Of a stretch of 64,000 bases of DNA, positions 23,968 through 32,797 are shown in pieces. Source of the DNA: Sandaracinobacteroides saxicola (GTDB taxonomy: Bacteria > Pseudomonadota > Alphaproteobacteria > Sphingomonadales > Sphingomonadaceae); assembly GCF_014117445.1 (NCBI RefSeq), contig NZ_CP059851.1, positions 1,798,001 to 1,862,000 of the forward strand, written 5' to 3'. Each line of letters starts with the position of its first letter. The stretch's first letter is position 1. Under the pieces are notes generated by a model. That model did no database searches and had not been told where the DNA came from. It saw only the letters and a list, made by a program, of their open reading frames with translations. The translations under genes were made by a program, and so were the position numbers.

Positions 23968-24662
23968 GCGACCTCGCCAAACCGCTCGCGCTGGTCACGG
24001 GCGTGGGACCGGGGACGGGCGCCGCAATCGTACGCCGCTTCGCCCGCGCCGGTTACCGGACCGCGATGATTGCGCGCGACGCCGACAGGCTCGCCGCGCT
24101 CGAACAGGAGATCCCGGACAGCCGCGCCTTTGTCTGCGATGTCACCGACACGGCCGCGCTGGCCGATACGGTCGCGGCGGCTGGTCCGGCCAGGGTCGTC
24201 GTGCACAATGCCGTCGGCGGCGCGTTTGGAACCTTCGCCGACATCGCGCCGGAGGTGCTGCAGCGCAATTTCGACATCAACACCATGGCGCTGTACCATC
24301 TGGCACGGCTGACCACGCCCGCAATGATCGCCGCAGGCGCAGGGGCGATCATCGTCACCGGCAACACCTCTGCCCAGCGCGGCAAGGCGGCCTTCGCCGG
24401 CTTCGCCCCGACCAAGGCCGCACAGCGTATCCTCGCCGAAAGCCTCGCTCGCGATCTCGGTCCAAAAGGCATCCACGTCGCCTACCTTGTGATCGACGCC
24501 GCGATCGACGTGCCCTGGCAGCGGGCTTTTCAGCCGGGCAAGCCGGACGATTTCTTCATCTCGCCGCAGTCGATCGCCGACGAGATCCACCATCTGGCGC
24601 ATCAGCCGAAGGACGCATGGTCCTTCCTGGCCGAGCTGCGCCCGTTTCACGAGATCTGGTGA
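23964..24662 (+). CDS. SDR-family protein with an altered catalytic tyrosine
   Basis: A 232-residue Rossmann protein. TGVGPGTGAAI (about 13-23) is the nucleotide motif and VHNAVGG takes the NNAG place. At the YxxxK position the sequence is FAPTK in AGFAPTKAAQRILAESL, so the catalytic Tyr is Phe while the Lys is kept. Normal SDR chemistry is thus doubtful; a changed or binding role is possible. It is translationally coupled to the isomerase-like gene upstream. Confidence 0.85.
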   Translation: MSDLAKPLALVTGVGPGTGAAIVRRFARAGYRTAMIARDADRLAALEQEIPDSRAFVCDVTDTAALADTVAAAGPARVVVHNAVGGAFGTFADIAPEVLQRNFDINTMALYHLARLTTPAMIAAGAGAIIVTGNTSAQRGKAAFAGFAPTKAAQRILAESLARDLGPKGIHVAYLVIDAAIDVPWQRAFQPGKPDDFFISPQSIADEIHHLAHQPKDAWSFLAELRPFHEIW

Positions 24663-24748
24663 GGCGATGAGCGAGGGCCGCTGTTCACACGGACCCGATG
24701 TCCGAATGCCGCTGTGCCGCGCGTCATGGTCATGAGAAGGAGAGTGTC

Positions 24749-25090
24749 ATGCAATATATGATCATGAACTACGTTCCCGCCGCTCAGGCCGATGGAACCC
24801 TCAATGCCCACGGCGACATGGACGCCTGGATCGCCTACACTCAGGCGATGGTCGACGCCGGGGTGATGCGCGGCGGCAATGCGTTGAAACCCGGAACGAC
24901 AGCGACGACCGTGCGGCTGCGCGATGGTCGGCGCGATGTTCACGACGGGCCTTATATCGACAGCAAGGAAGAGCTCGGCGGCTATTTCGTGATCGACGTC
25001 GCTGATCTCGACGAGGCGCTCCAGTGGGCCGCGCGCAACCCCGCTGCCGCCTACGGCGCGGTGGAAGTGCGCCCGATCATCACCGCTTGA
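24749..25090 (+). CDS. YciI/DGPF-domain protein
   Basis: A 113-residue ferredoxin-like-fold protein. DVHDGPYIDSKEELGGYFVI is the characteristic DGPF-type block, with the C-terminal strand AAYGAVEVRPI. Such proteins are the standard genomic partner of ECF42 sigma factors, which follow here 10 nt downstream. The start at 24749 is preceded by AGAAGGAGAG, an excellent ribosome site. Confidence 0.9.
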   Translation: MQYMIMNYVPAAQADGTLNAHGDMDAWIAYTQAMVDAGVMRGGNALKPGTTATTVRLRDGRRDVHDGPYIDSKEELGGYFVIDVADLDEALQWAARNPAAAYGAVEVRPIITA

Positions 25091-25100
25091 CCGCCCGCTA

Positions 25101-26306
25101 ATGGCCTGGTCGCCGGTCGAGACCGAGGCGCGCCGGGCCTATGGCCGCCTGGTTGCACTGCTCGCCTGCCGGTCCGGTGACCTTGCCGAGGCCGAGGATG
25201 CTTTGGCGGACGCCCTGCTCGCTGCATTGGAGCGCTGGCCCGTCACCGGGATACCGGCCAATCCGCAAGGCTGGCTGCTCACGGTGGCGCGGCGGCGCAG
25301 CATCGACCGCGCCCGCCGCCGCGCCCATGCCGACCTCGCGCAGGCCGAGCTCGTCCGCATGCAGGAGGAGGCACAGACGGCCATGACCGAGGATGCGGCC
25401 TATCCCGACCAGCGGCTGGGGCTGCTGCTGGCCTGCGCCCATCCGGCGATCGATGCCGGCGCGCGCACGCCGCTCATGCTCCAGGCCGTGCTGGGGCTTA
25501 CGGCCGAGCGTATCGCGCCGGCCTTTCTGGTGTCCGCTGCGGCGATGACGAAGCGCCTGGTGCGCGCCAAGGCCAGGCTCGCGGGCGCGGGGGTGCGGTT
25601 CGAGACACCTGACCCGGACGCGCTGGCCGATCGGCTGGAGCCCGTCCTCGACGCCGTCTATGCCGCCTTCACCCTGTCGCGGGGCGGCGACGGCGACGAT
25701 TCGCTGCAGCACGAGGCGCTGTGGCTGGGGCGACTGCTGGCTGAATTGGCCCCCGGTGAACCCGAAGCCGCGGGGCTGCTTGCGCTCATGCTGTTCGTCT
25801 CGGCCCGGCCGTCACCGATCCAGGGCGGTCACTTTATCCCGGTCAGCGGGCAAGACCCCGCCTGCTGGAACGGAGCCTTGATGACAGAGGCGGAGCGATG
25901 CCTGCGCCAGGCTGGCCGCCTCGGCCGTTCGGGACGGTTTCAGCTCGAGGCGGCGATCCAGGCGGTGCATGCCGACCGTCGCCGGCACCCCGTCACGAAC
26001 TGGGCCGCGATCCTCGACCTTTATGAAGGACTGCTGGCCATCGCCCCGACGATTGGCAGCCATGTCGCCCGGTCCGCCGCCCTGGCCCAGTCCGGCCAGC
26101 CGGTGGCTGCGATCCAGGCGCTGGACGCATTGCACGCAGACCGGGTCAAGGCCCATCAGCCCTATTGGGCAACCCGCGCCTTCGCGCTGGCCGCGGCGGG
26201 CGAGCACGCGCAAGCCGCCGACGCCTACACGCGTGCGGCGGGGCTCGCCGAGCACCCGGCGATCCGGGCCTGGCTGCTGAGACAGCGGGCGATGCGCGCA
26301 AACTGA
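25101..26306 (+). CDS. ECF42-type RNA polymerase sigma factor (DUF6596 C-terminal domain)
   Basis: A 401-residue sigma factor. Region 2 spans about residues 8-75 (AEDALADALLAALERWP, then GWLLTVARRRSIDRARR) and region 4 about 110-170 (AERIAPAFLVSAAAMTKRLV). A long TPR-like C-terminal domain follows (AAIQALDALHADRV, AADAYTRAAGLAEHPAIR), as in the ECF42 group. In that group no anti-sigma factor is found and the extension together with the DGPF protein is thought to control activity. The YciI gene directly upstream supports the class. Confidence 0.9.
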   Translation: MAWSPVETEARRAYGRLVALLACRSGDLAEAEDALADALLAALERWPVTGIPANPQGWLLTVARRRSIDRARRRAHADLAQAELVRMQEEAQTAMTEDAAYPDQRLGLLLACAHPAIDAGARTPLMLQAVLGLTAERIAPAFLVSAAAMTKRLVRAKARLAGAGVRFETPDPDALADRLEPVLDAVYAAFTLSRGGDGDDSLQHEALWLGRLLAELAPGEPEAAGLLALMLFVSARPSPIQGGHFIPVSGQDPACWNGALMTEAERCLRQAGRLGRSGRFQLEAAIQAVHADRRRHPVTNWAAILDLYEGLLAIAPTIGSHVARSAALAQSGQPVAAIQALDALHADRVKAHQPYWATRAFALAAAGEHAQAADAYTRAAGLAEHPAIRAWLLRQRAMRAN

Positions 26307-26367
26307 GCCAAGTTGTCCCAATCTGTCCGCCCTGGGCGTCACTGCATGCAACACCAGGGAAAAGACC

Positions 26368-26997
26368 ATGCCAGACGTTCAGATCATAGGTTTGCCGCAG
26401 AGCAATTTCGTGTGGGCGACACGCATCGCGCTGGCCGAAAAGGGCGTCGCCCACCAGAGCATCCCGGCGCCGCCGCACAGCCCGGACGTCGTGGCCATCC
26501 ACCCGTTCGGCAAGATACCGATCCTGCGCCATGGTTCGCTGACGATTTGTGAGTCGCGGGCGATCATCGATTATGTGGACAGCGCGTTCGAAGGCCCGAA
26601 ACTCGTGCCGGCAGATCCAGAGGCCGCCCGCCACAGCGACAGCTGGACCTCGATGATCACCAGCACGGTCGAGCCGATGCTCATCAGGCAGTATCTGTTC
26701 GCCTATTTCTTCCCGACCGGCGCCGATGGCAGGCCTGATCAAGCAGCTATCGAGGCGCTGATGCCCAAAATGACGGGCATCCTCGACGTGCTCGAGGCAG
26801 CGCTGGCGCAGGGCGATCTGGGGCAGCAGCCGTTCGGCCGCGTCGATGCCTATCTCGTCCCGATCCTGTTCTACACGAACACCATGCCCGAAGGCGCCGC
26901 GCTCATCGGCGCGCGGCCGCAGCTTGCGGCCTACCTCGCGCGCAGTCTGACGCGGCCGAGCGTGCAGGAGACCATGCCACCGCCAGCGGAATCCTGA
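26368..26997 (+). CDS. Glutathione S-transferase family protein
   Basis: A 209-residue GST. The thioredoxin-like N-terminal domain covers residues 1-80 (IGLPQSNFVWATRIALAEKG; VVAIHPFGKIPIL; SRAIIDYVDSAF) with the cis-Pro in GKIPIL and the glutathione-binding ESRAI. The helical C-terminal domain follows. It sits 61 nt after the sigma-factor gene and could be one of its targets or a cotranscribed detoxification gene. Confidence 0.9.
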   Translation: MPDVQIIGLPQSNFVWATRIALAEKGVAHQSIPAPPHSPDVVAIHPFGKIPILRHGSLTICESRAIIDYVDSAFEGPKLVPADPEAARHSDSWTSMITSTVEPMLIRQYLFAYFFPTGADGRPDQAAIEALMPKMTGILDVLEAALAQGDLGQQPFGRVDAYLVPILFYTNTMPEGAALIGARPQLAAYLARSLTRPSVQETMPPPAES

Positions 26998-27005
26998 TCC
27001 AGGAT

Positions 27006-27038
27006 CGGCGGTGCGCGCTTTTTGTCAGCGCGCCGCCG
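27006..27038 (+). terminator. Strong GC hairpin after the GST gene
   Basis: CGGCG-GT-GCGCGC pairs with GCGCGCCGCCG around a T-rich loop, giving 11 paired bases and a 2-base bulge, 9 nt after the GST stop. There is no U-run behind the stem, so it may be a transcript-end stabiliser or a weak terminator between two convergent operons. Confidence 0.4.
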
Positions 27039-27308
27039 TTCAGGCGCAGGGCGGAGCGCTGCCGGTTCGTTTGACCAACCGATGATCGCAGCTTGGCGCG
27101 TCGAGTGCGGGCGCACCGTCACATGTCAGCCCTTTTTGCTTCGGCCCCTCGGCCGCATTCGCAGCGGTCAAAAGAGGACTCCGGCCGATGCTCTCGCTCG
27201 CACGTCGCCGTTCCTGCTAAGACTGGGCAATGATTCCGTCTTCGAGTTCAGCTTGAAGCGAACCTACAGCGCTGCTGTTTGGCTAATGTCGTCGCGACAC
27301 GAAGCCGA
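27039..27308. other. Non-coding stretch between convergent genes
   Basis: About 270 bases after the hairpin and before the 3' end of the multicopper oxidase gene. It holds only short, unsupported open frames. No repeat or second hairpin of note was seen. Confidence 0.4.
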
Positions 27309-30044
27309 TCAGAAGGCTGAACTTCGGGAGCACCGTGAACATATGGTGATGGTTTGGACGAGCCTTAAGCCGGCGTAGGTTCCCGCCCGCTCGCCGACAG
27401 TCTGGTGCGCGATACTGAACTGTAGCGTGCGCTGGGCGCGGAAGGTGTAGGAGAGTGTGGCGGTGGCGTAGCGGTCGTGGCGCTCCGGCTCCGTTGGCGC
27501 TGTCGTGCGCCGCTGGGTCGCCGAGATTGCCAATTGCCAAGGTCCGTAAATCCCTTCGACGGCTTGGGTGAAATAGCCTCGCTCGGCATCTTCACGTCCT
27601 TCGAAGTTCCATCGCCGAGTCGCTTCGAAATAAAGGCGCAATTGCGCGTAACGGCCATCAAGCGTGCGCTCCGCGCTATTGTCGATCGGGATCGTGATAT
27701 CGCCGCCCAGCGTCGCCCAGCGCTCTCCGCGTTCAGCGCCGAAGCTGCGGCCATAACGGATGACGCTGGCCTGAAAGCTGGCCTGCACATCGCCCGTGAC
27801 CGGCACGTTGATCGCATCCCACGTCAGCATCAGGTTGGTCGGCAGCCTGGTGTTGCCAACGCCGCCATCGGCGTAACGGATGCGGCCTTCGTCGAAAGGC
27901 CAGCTGTGATGAAGCGGCGTACGATCGACCATGAATGCAGACGCCGTCAGCTGGTGCCAGCCGAAGCGCTCGCTCGGGAACACCTGAATCCGCTCAACCC
28001 CCAGCATTTCGCTAGGCTCGTAACCCTGATCGGGCTCTTCGACGAAATCGGCGGAAAAGGGGCCAGGCAGAAGCCAATAGGCACGGCCGAAATTCTGAAC
28101 GAACTTGCCCACCCGCCACGAACCGATACGGGCGTAGAGTTCCTTGAACTTGCCGCCAACGCGGCGACCGGCGCCCTGGTTGATGAACAGTTCGGCATTG
28201 GGATCATCAAGCGGACGTGGTTCACGCGCCTTGAATTGCAGCAGGCCGAACAGACTGATGTCAGGACTGGTTTCCAAGGCGATCACGGTATCGAAGCGAA
28301 GATAGGGCTGAAGCGGGCGCGACGGACCACTCCTCGGACTGAGACCGGAAGCCTCGAAATTGGCGAGCGTGTCGAGGGTGAATTTGGGAAACGCCCCGCT
28401 CGACATCGACGGCATCTCGGCGGCCATCTCGCCGCGGGCAATCCGTTCTGCCTGACGCCGGTTTCCATTGGTGGTGCCGGGGGCGCCGTTCTGCGCCAAT
28501 GGTGCAGGCGGCGGGGCCGGACTTTCAACGGCCGCCGCGTGATCATGCGCCATGCCGGGCATATCCGGCGGCATGGTAGCGGGCGGCGGTGCGACGGCAT
28601 CGGGGTCATAGACCTCGATGGTGGCCATCATGCCTTTGTCCTCATGTTCGAGGATGTGGCAGTGGAACATGAACCTGCCCACGATGCGCGGATCGGTGAA
28701 CGCCAGGCGCACCACCACCTCGCCATGGATTGGCACTGTCACCGTATCGCGCAGACCTTCGAACGGGACGGGGCGGCCATTGATGCTGACGACCTGGAAC
28801 GCGACCTGGTGAATGTGGAAGATGTGCAATTCGTTCGAGGAGTTGCGGACCGTCCATTCTTCGGTGGAGCCTAGCGGCACGCGCACATCGATGCGGCTCA
28901 TGTCGAAGGTCTGGTGATTGATGAAGAAGAGGCCCGTCGTCTTGTCTTCGGAAAAGACGATCAGCCGACGGTTGCCGACCGCGCTTGCGGGAATGGGCTG
29001 CTGCTGCGCGGTCGCCACGCCGGCAGGATCGGCGATGGCGGGTGCGGAACCGGTGGGAGGCGCGACGTCGATTGTTGCCATCAATTGCGGCGGGAACCAA
29101 TCTCCCGCAGGCCCGGTGTCGGTGACCTTCTGTTCAAACGCGAAGCGGCCCGGCGAGGAAGCCGTCGCCAGGACATCGACCCGGTTGGCGGGGCCGATGA
29201 TTATCTCACGGACCGGTAGCGGCTTTGGCAAGGGCCGCGAATCGCGCCCGATCTCGACGAAGCTGATCCCCGGGGCCGCAAGCCGGAAATAGCCATCGGC
29301 GGCCTGGCCGCTGAGACGCCACAACTGCGTTTCACCGGCCTGCATGGCGATCACCGGTGCCAATTGGCCGTTGATGGTCTTCAATTCGCCATGGGCCGGC
29401 TTGGGCACATTGTTCAGCCGACCGTCCGGAGCCGGCGAAAACTCCTTCAGAGCCATCAGCCGTTCCTGGAGCGGTCGGGTCGCGGGAACTTGATCCTGAA
29501 AACCTTCGATCACTAAGGTGCCACTCAGTCCGCCCATAACCTGCCGCTCGGCGAATTCATGGCCGTGCGTGTGAAACCAGTAGACACCCGGCGCATGGTC
29601 CGCCGGGATCGGAATGCGAAACGTCCAACTCTGTCCGGGCAGGATCATGTGCATCGCATCATCGCCATGGCCACGCGGTGAAACGGCCAGCCCGTGAAAG
29701 TGCATGTTAGTGGCCTGCGGCAGGCGATTGACCAGCGTGAGTTCGAGCACGTCGCCCGGCTTCAGCCTCAGGATTGGGCCGCCATAATCACCATTGTATG
29801 TCGCACCGTCGATGATGCGCTCGCCAATTGCGACCGGCGTTTCTGCTGCGATCAGCGTGACAGCCAGGACGCCGTCCTTGCTGCTGTAGGTCACCGGAGT
29901 GCGAAGGGGCGCACCAACCTCTGCCAGGGCTGCGGCGGGCAGAGAAGCGAGACCGCACAGAGCGAGAAATATGGTGCCTCGTTTCGGCCACCACGACGAC
30001 ATCAACGTGGCGAGCAAAATCTTCCGAAATGTGATGGCGACCAC
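27309..30044 (-). CDS. Multicopper oxidase fused to a C-terminal outer-membrane-type beta-barrel domain
   Basis: A 911-residue exported protein. The signal peptide ends at AAALA (about residue 41). The oxidase part (to about 480) has all four copper motifs: MHFHGL, WFHTHGH, HIFHIHQ and the type-1 site MFHCHILEHEDKGMM. A His/Pro/Met-rich linker follows (about 480-545, with MPGMAHDHAAA). The last about 360 residues alternate polar and hydrophobic strands with aromatic turns (NFGRAYWLLPGPFS, LTASAFMVDRTPL), like a porin or copper-resistance barrel, and end in Phe. CopA-type oxidases are normally about 450-600 residues, so this is a fusion. It lies 23 nt after dps. A role in Cu(I) or phenol oxidation is inferred. 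Confidence 0.8.
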   Translation of the reverse strand: MVAITFRKILLATLMSSWWPKRGTIFLALCGLASLPAAALAEVGAPLRTPVTYSSKDGVLAVTLIAAETPVAIGERIIDGATYNGDYGGPILRLKPGDVLELTLVNRLPQATNMHFHGLAVSPRGHGDDAMHMILPGQSWTFRIPIPADHAPGVYWFHTHGHEFAERQVMGGLSGTLVIEGFQDQVPATRPLQERLMALKEFSPAPDGRLNNVPKPAHGELKTINGQLAPVIAMQAGETQLWRLSGQAADGYFRLAAPGISFVEIGRDSRPLPKPLPVREIIIGPANRVDVLATASSPGRFAFEQKVTDTGPAGDWFPPQLMATIDVAPPTGSAPAIADPAGVATAQQQPIPASAVGNRRLIVFSEDKTTGLFFINHQTFDMSRIDVRVPLGSTEEWTVRNSSNELHIFHIHQVAFQVVSINGRPVPFEGLRDTVTVPIHGEVVVRLAFTDPRIVGRFMFHCHILEHEDKGMMATIEVYDPDAVAPPPATMPPDMPGMAHDHAAAVESPAPPPAPLAQNGAPGTTNGNRRQAERIARGEMAAEMPSMSSGAFPKFTLDTLANFEASGLSPRSGPSRPLQPYLRFDTVIALETSPDISLFGLLQFKAREPRPLDDPNAELFINQGAGRRVGGKFKELYARIGSWRVGKFVQNFGRAYWLLPGPFSADFVEEPDQGYEPSEMLGVERIQVFPSERFGWHQLTASAFMVDRTPLHHSWPFDEGRIRYADGGVGNTRLPTNLMLTWDAINVPVTGDVQASFQASVIRYGRSFGAERGERWATLGGDITIPIDNSAERTLDGRYAQLRLYFEATRRWNFEGREDAERGYFTQAVEGIYGPWQLAISATQRRTTAPTEPERHDRYATATLSYTFRAQRTLQFSIAHQTVGERAGTYAGLRLVQTITICSRCSRSSAF

Positions 30045-30067
30045 GACGCGCTCTTTTCCCGGCGGCC

Positions 30068-30613
30068 TCAGTGGCCGCCGCTTTGCGCGGCGCGCAGCGT
30101 TTCATAGAGAAACCATGTCCGGCGCTCGGCTTCGTCGATCCACACCTCGATCAGGCTGGCTGTGGCCACGTCGTTGTGTTCGTCACAAAGGTCGTGGCTG
30201 GCGCGTAGGGCGCGGATATAGGCCTTGTTGTCGTCCATAAGCTCGGCCAGCATGTCGGCGGGTTCGACATAATCCGCGTCGTTGGGCAGAACGCGGGTCA
30301 TCGCAGCGGCCTGATGAAGTGAGCGCAGCGTTGTCGCGCCGATTTTGCGAACGCGTTCAGCGATATCGTCAGTAATTGCGAAAATCTGATCTGCTTGCTC
30401 GTCGAGCAGGAGGTGATAATCGCGAAAATGCGGCCCCGATACATGCCAGTGAAAGTTTTTCGTCTTGAAGTAGAGCGCGAACGCGTCGGCGAGCAGCGCG
30501 TTGAGCGCCCCTGCGATATCCTTCACCGCATTGTCGCCAAGATCGGTTGGCGTCGCGAGACGCTGCGCCCCAGCCATTGACAGTCCACTATCGGTCGGCG
30601 ATTTCAAATTCAT
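30068..30613 (-). CDS. dps: Dps-family DNA-binding ferritin
   Basis: A 181-residue ferritin-like protein that stores iron, consumes peroxide and protects DNA. The start at 30613 follows AAGGAGAAGG. The intersubunit ferroxidase residues are seen in TKNFHWHVSGPHFRDYHLLLDEQ (split here as FHWHVSGPHFRDYH and LLLDEQ), with the second His-Asp-Glu set conserved. The C-terminal helix is ASLIEVWIDEAERRTWFLYE. It is followed by the multicopper oxidase in the same direction, a plausible metal and oxidant defence pair. Confidence 0.93.
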   Translation of the reverse strand: MNLKSPTDSGLSMAGAQRLATPTDLGDNAVKDIAGALNALLADAFALYFKTKNFHWHVSGPHFRDYHLLLDEQADQIFAITDDIAERVRKIGATTLRSLHQAAAMTRVLPNDADYVEPADMLAELMDDNKAYIRALRASHDLCDEHNDVATASLIEVWIDEAERRTWFLYETLRAAQSGGH

Positions 30614-30822
30614 TGTCCTTCTCCTTTTGATCATAATCACTTGCACGTTGTCTCATCTTTCCGGCTGCGCCCAAAAGATCACTCGCGTGTTGGAGCGCCG
30701 CGTTGGCCAGATTCGGCGACATCTTGCGCGTCGTCGTCGCCGCGAACTGCTACGTGCCGACCGTGCCACCGGCTCGATGCCCGGGTGGTCGGCAGCGGCA
30801 GCCGATGTGAGAGTTCCTTCGA

Positions 30823-30945
30823 TCACGGCAGAGCCCCGTTCATGATGAGGAAAATGAACGCGCCGAAAAGCGCCCCGAGCAGGGTGAGACCGAGAATCTC
30901 GCAAACCTCGCACGGAAGGCGAAGGTGCCGAACCGGTAAGCCCAT
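30823..30945 (-). CDS. Small single-span membrane protein
   Basis: 40 residues: a basic start with two Cys (RHLRLPCEVCEILG) then a hydrophobic helix (LTLLGALFGAFIFLIMNG). Its ATG overlaps the stop of the cytochrome c gene (TGATG), which is the pattern used by the other genes of this operon. I recognise no family. Position and coupling suggest a small partner of the cytochrome, such as an anchor or assembly subunit. Confidence 0.5.
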   Translation of the reverse strand: MGLPVRHLRLPCEVCEILGLTLLGALFGAFIFLIMNGALP

Positions 30946-31736
30946 CACACCCCGCCACGGTTCGGCTTTTCTGTCGGCGCGGCAGGCGCGTTCGCCGGTC
31001 GACTCTCGCCGACCTCGCGCGCCTGAAGGGAAGCGACATAGGCGGCGACGGCCACAAGATCGTCGTCGCGCAGCCTGCCCACAGCCGCCGACATCGTATC
31101 GGCAGCCGTGGTGCCGGTGCGACCCCTGTCGTGCATGGTCGTCAGCTGCGCGACGATATAGGGGAATGGCTCGCCCGCGATAGCGGGACTGCGGAGCACC
31201 TTTCCCTCGCCTGCCTTGCCATGGCACTGCGCGCACGGGGTGGCAGCGCCGACCACACCCTCGGTCCAGACGACGCGTCCTCGCTCGACGAGCGCGGGCG
31301 TGAGCGTCTGCAAGGGCGCAGGGCCGGGATCGAGCTGTGCAACATTCACCGCAAGATCGGCCACATCCTGCGACGACAGCTTGCCTGCCAACGCCTGCAT
31401 CGGCGGGAATACACGCGTGCCGTTTGCATAGGCGCGCAGTTGCTCGCCGACATAGACCGTGTTGAGTCCCGCCAGGCGCGGCGCGATATGCTTCGGGTTC
31501 TCAAGACCGTAATTGCCGCCGCCCTGAGGCCCGTGGCAGGTCGCGCAGGACAGTGCCTCGCGCTCGCCGGACAGGCGGTGCATCTGCGCGTACAGAGCGG
31601 CACCGCGCGCAGGATCGGCGGTCGCAAGCTTTGCCTGCCACCCGTCCGGATCCTGGAAAGGTGGACGCGGCGCGCCTCCGTCGCACCCCGCAAGAGTGAG
31701 CAGGATTGCAACTGTTGCGATGATCCGTCTGCTCAT
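30945..31736 (-). CDS. Dihaem cytochrome c (c4-like lipoprotein)
   Basis: A 263-residue periplasmic electron carrier. The signal peptide ends in a lipobox (TLAGC, Cys at about 18). Two CxxCH haem sites are CATCHG (about 64) and CAQCHG (about 167), and each half has the distal Met region (FPPMQALAG; TMSAAVGRL). The length and twin-domain form fit cytochrome c4-type proteins. Its start overlaps the EmrA stop by 4 bp. In this operon it may pass electrons from a quinol-oxidising step. Confidence 0.9.
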   Translation of the reverse strand: MSRRIIATVAILLTLAGCDGGAPRPPFQDPDGWQAKLATADPARGAALYAQMHRLSGEREALSCATCHGPQGGGNYGLENPKHIAPRLAGLNTVYVGEQLRAYANGTRVFPPMQALAGKLSSQDVADLAVNVAQLDPGPAPLQTLTPALVERGRVVWTEGVVGAATPCAQCHGKAGEGKVLRSPAIAGEPFPYIVAQLTTMHDRGRTGTTAADTMSAAVGRLRDDDLVAVAAYVASLQAREVGESRPANAPAAPTEKPNRGGV

Positions 31737-32797
31737 CGTGCCGTCACCTGCCGTCGGGTGGTGGGGACGCGGTTCGGCTGCACCGAAACCACGACGGACA
31801 TGCCGGGCCGCAACCGCGCGACCGTCGATGCCGGACCGTCGAGATCGATGCGCACCCCGAATCGCCTGACGATCTTGGTGAAGTTGCCTGTGGCGTTGTC
31901 AGGCGGCAGAAGTGCGAAGTCAGAACCGCTTGCCGGTGCGAACGCTGTCACGCGTCCATCGATCCGGGCGTCACCCAGTGCATCCACGCTGACTTTCACC
32001 CGGTCGCCGATGGCAATCCTGGCCAACTGTGTTTCGCGGAAATTGGCGATGATCCATCGCCCGCGTGACGGCACCAGAGCGAACACCTGGACGCCCGGCT
32101 GAACATACTGGCCAACGCGCGCCATCCGCTCGCCAACCACGCCGTCGGCCGGCGCTGCCAAGACAGTGTATCCGGCCTGTATGCGGGCAAGATCGAGATC
32201 GGCTTTCGCAGTCGCAACGTCAGCCTGAAGGCCTGCCGCCTGCGCCACCAGTGTTGCTGCATGCGCCTTCGCCGCATCGACCGCAGCGGCCGCGCGAATC
32301 ACGTTTGCGGCGCTGCTGTCGCGCGCTGCGCGCGCCTGATCGAGGCTCTCGGTAGTGTAGACCCCCTGCTTCCAAAGCGTCTCGCCACGCGCGAACGATG
32401 TTGCACTGCGCTGACGCTCTGCCTGGCCTGCAACACGTGATGCGCGGGCCTGCTCGATGGCGGCGAGGGCCTCCTGCTGTGCCTCCACATTGGCCGCGAG
32501 CGCGGCTTCACGTGATCTCAGCACCGCCTCGGCACGCGCCACCTGTGCGACGTAATCTTCTGTCCGCAACCGGACGAGCGGCTCCCCTTCGCGCACGTGT
32601 GCAAAGTCGGAGACGAGCACGCGGTCAACATAGCCTGCAACGCGCGGTGCGATAACGGTGACGTCACCCCGCACATAGGCGTCGTCGGTCGATAAAGCCT
32701 CTCCGGCCATCGGCGCAAATCCCCATGCGCTTGCGACAATCGCAACGGCAACGAGCCCGAGGCCGGCAAACGCCAGCGAGGCGACGTGCCGCTTCAA
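31733..32797 (-). CDS. EmrA/HlyD-family membrane fusion protein
   Basis: A 354-residue periplasmic adaptor. The TTG at 32797 overlaps the EmrB stop (TTGA) and begins an N-terminal membrane anchor (ASLAFAGLGLVAVAIVAS). STDDAYVRGDVTVIAPRVAG is the barrel/lipoyl opening of EmrA proteins. The alpha-hairpin runs from about 85 to 205 (Ala/Gln/Glu-rich), and GVVGERMARVGQYVQPG is the returning lipoyl half. It pairs with the DHA2 transporter upstream for drug or organic-anion efflux. Confidence 0.9.
   Translation of the reverse strand: MKRHVASLAFAGLGLVAVAIVASAWGFAPMAGEALSTDDAYVRGDVTVIAPRVAGYVDRVLVSDFAHVREGEPLVRLRTEDYVAQVARAEAVLRSREAALAANVEAQQEALAAIEQARASRVAGQAERQRSATSFARGETLWKQGVYTTESLDQARAARDSSAANVIRAAAAVDAAKAHAATLVAQAAGLQADVATAKADLDLARIQAGYTVLAAPADGVVGERMARVGQYVQPGVQVFALVPSRGRWIIANFRETQLARIAIGDRVKVSVDALGDARIDGRVTAFAPASGSDFALLPPDNATGNFTKIVRRFGVRIDLDGPASTVARLRPGMSVVVSVQPNRVPTTRRQVTAR

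Noticed and set aside
27022-27378. Frame of 118 codons between GST and the multicopper oxidase
   Set aside because: It begins inside the hairpin, has Arg-rich shadow composition and overlaps the oxidase end.
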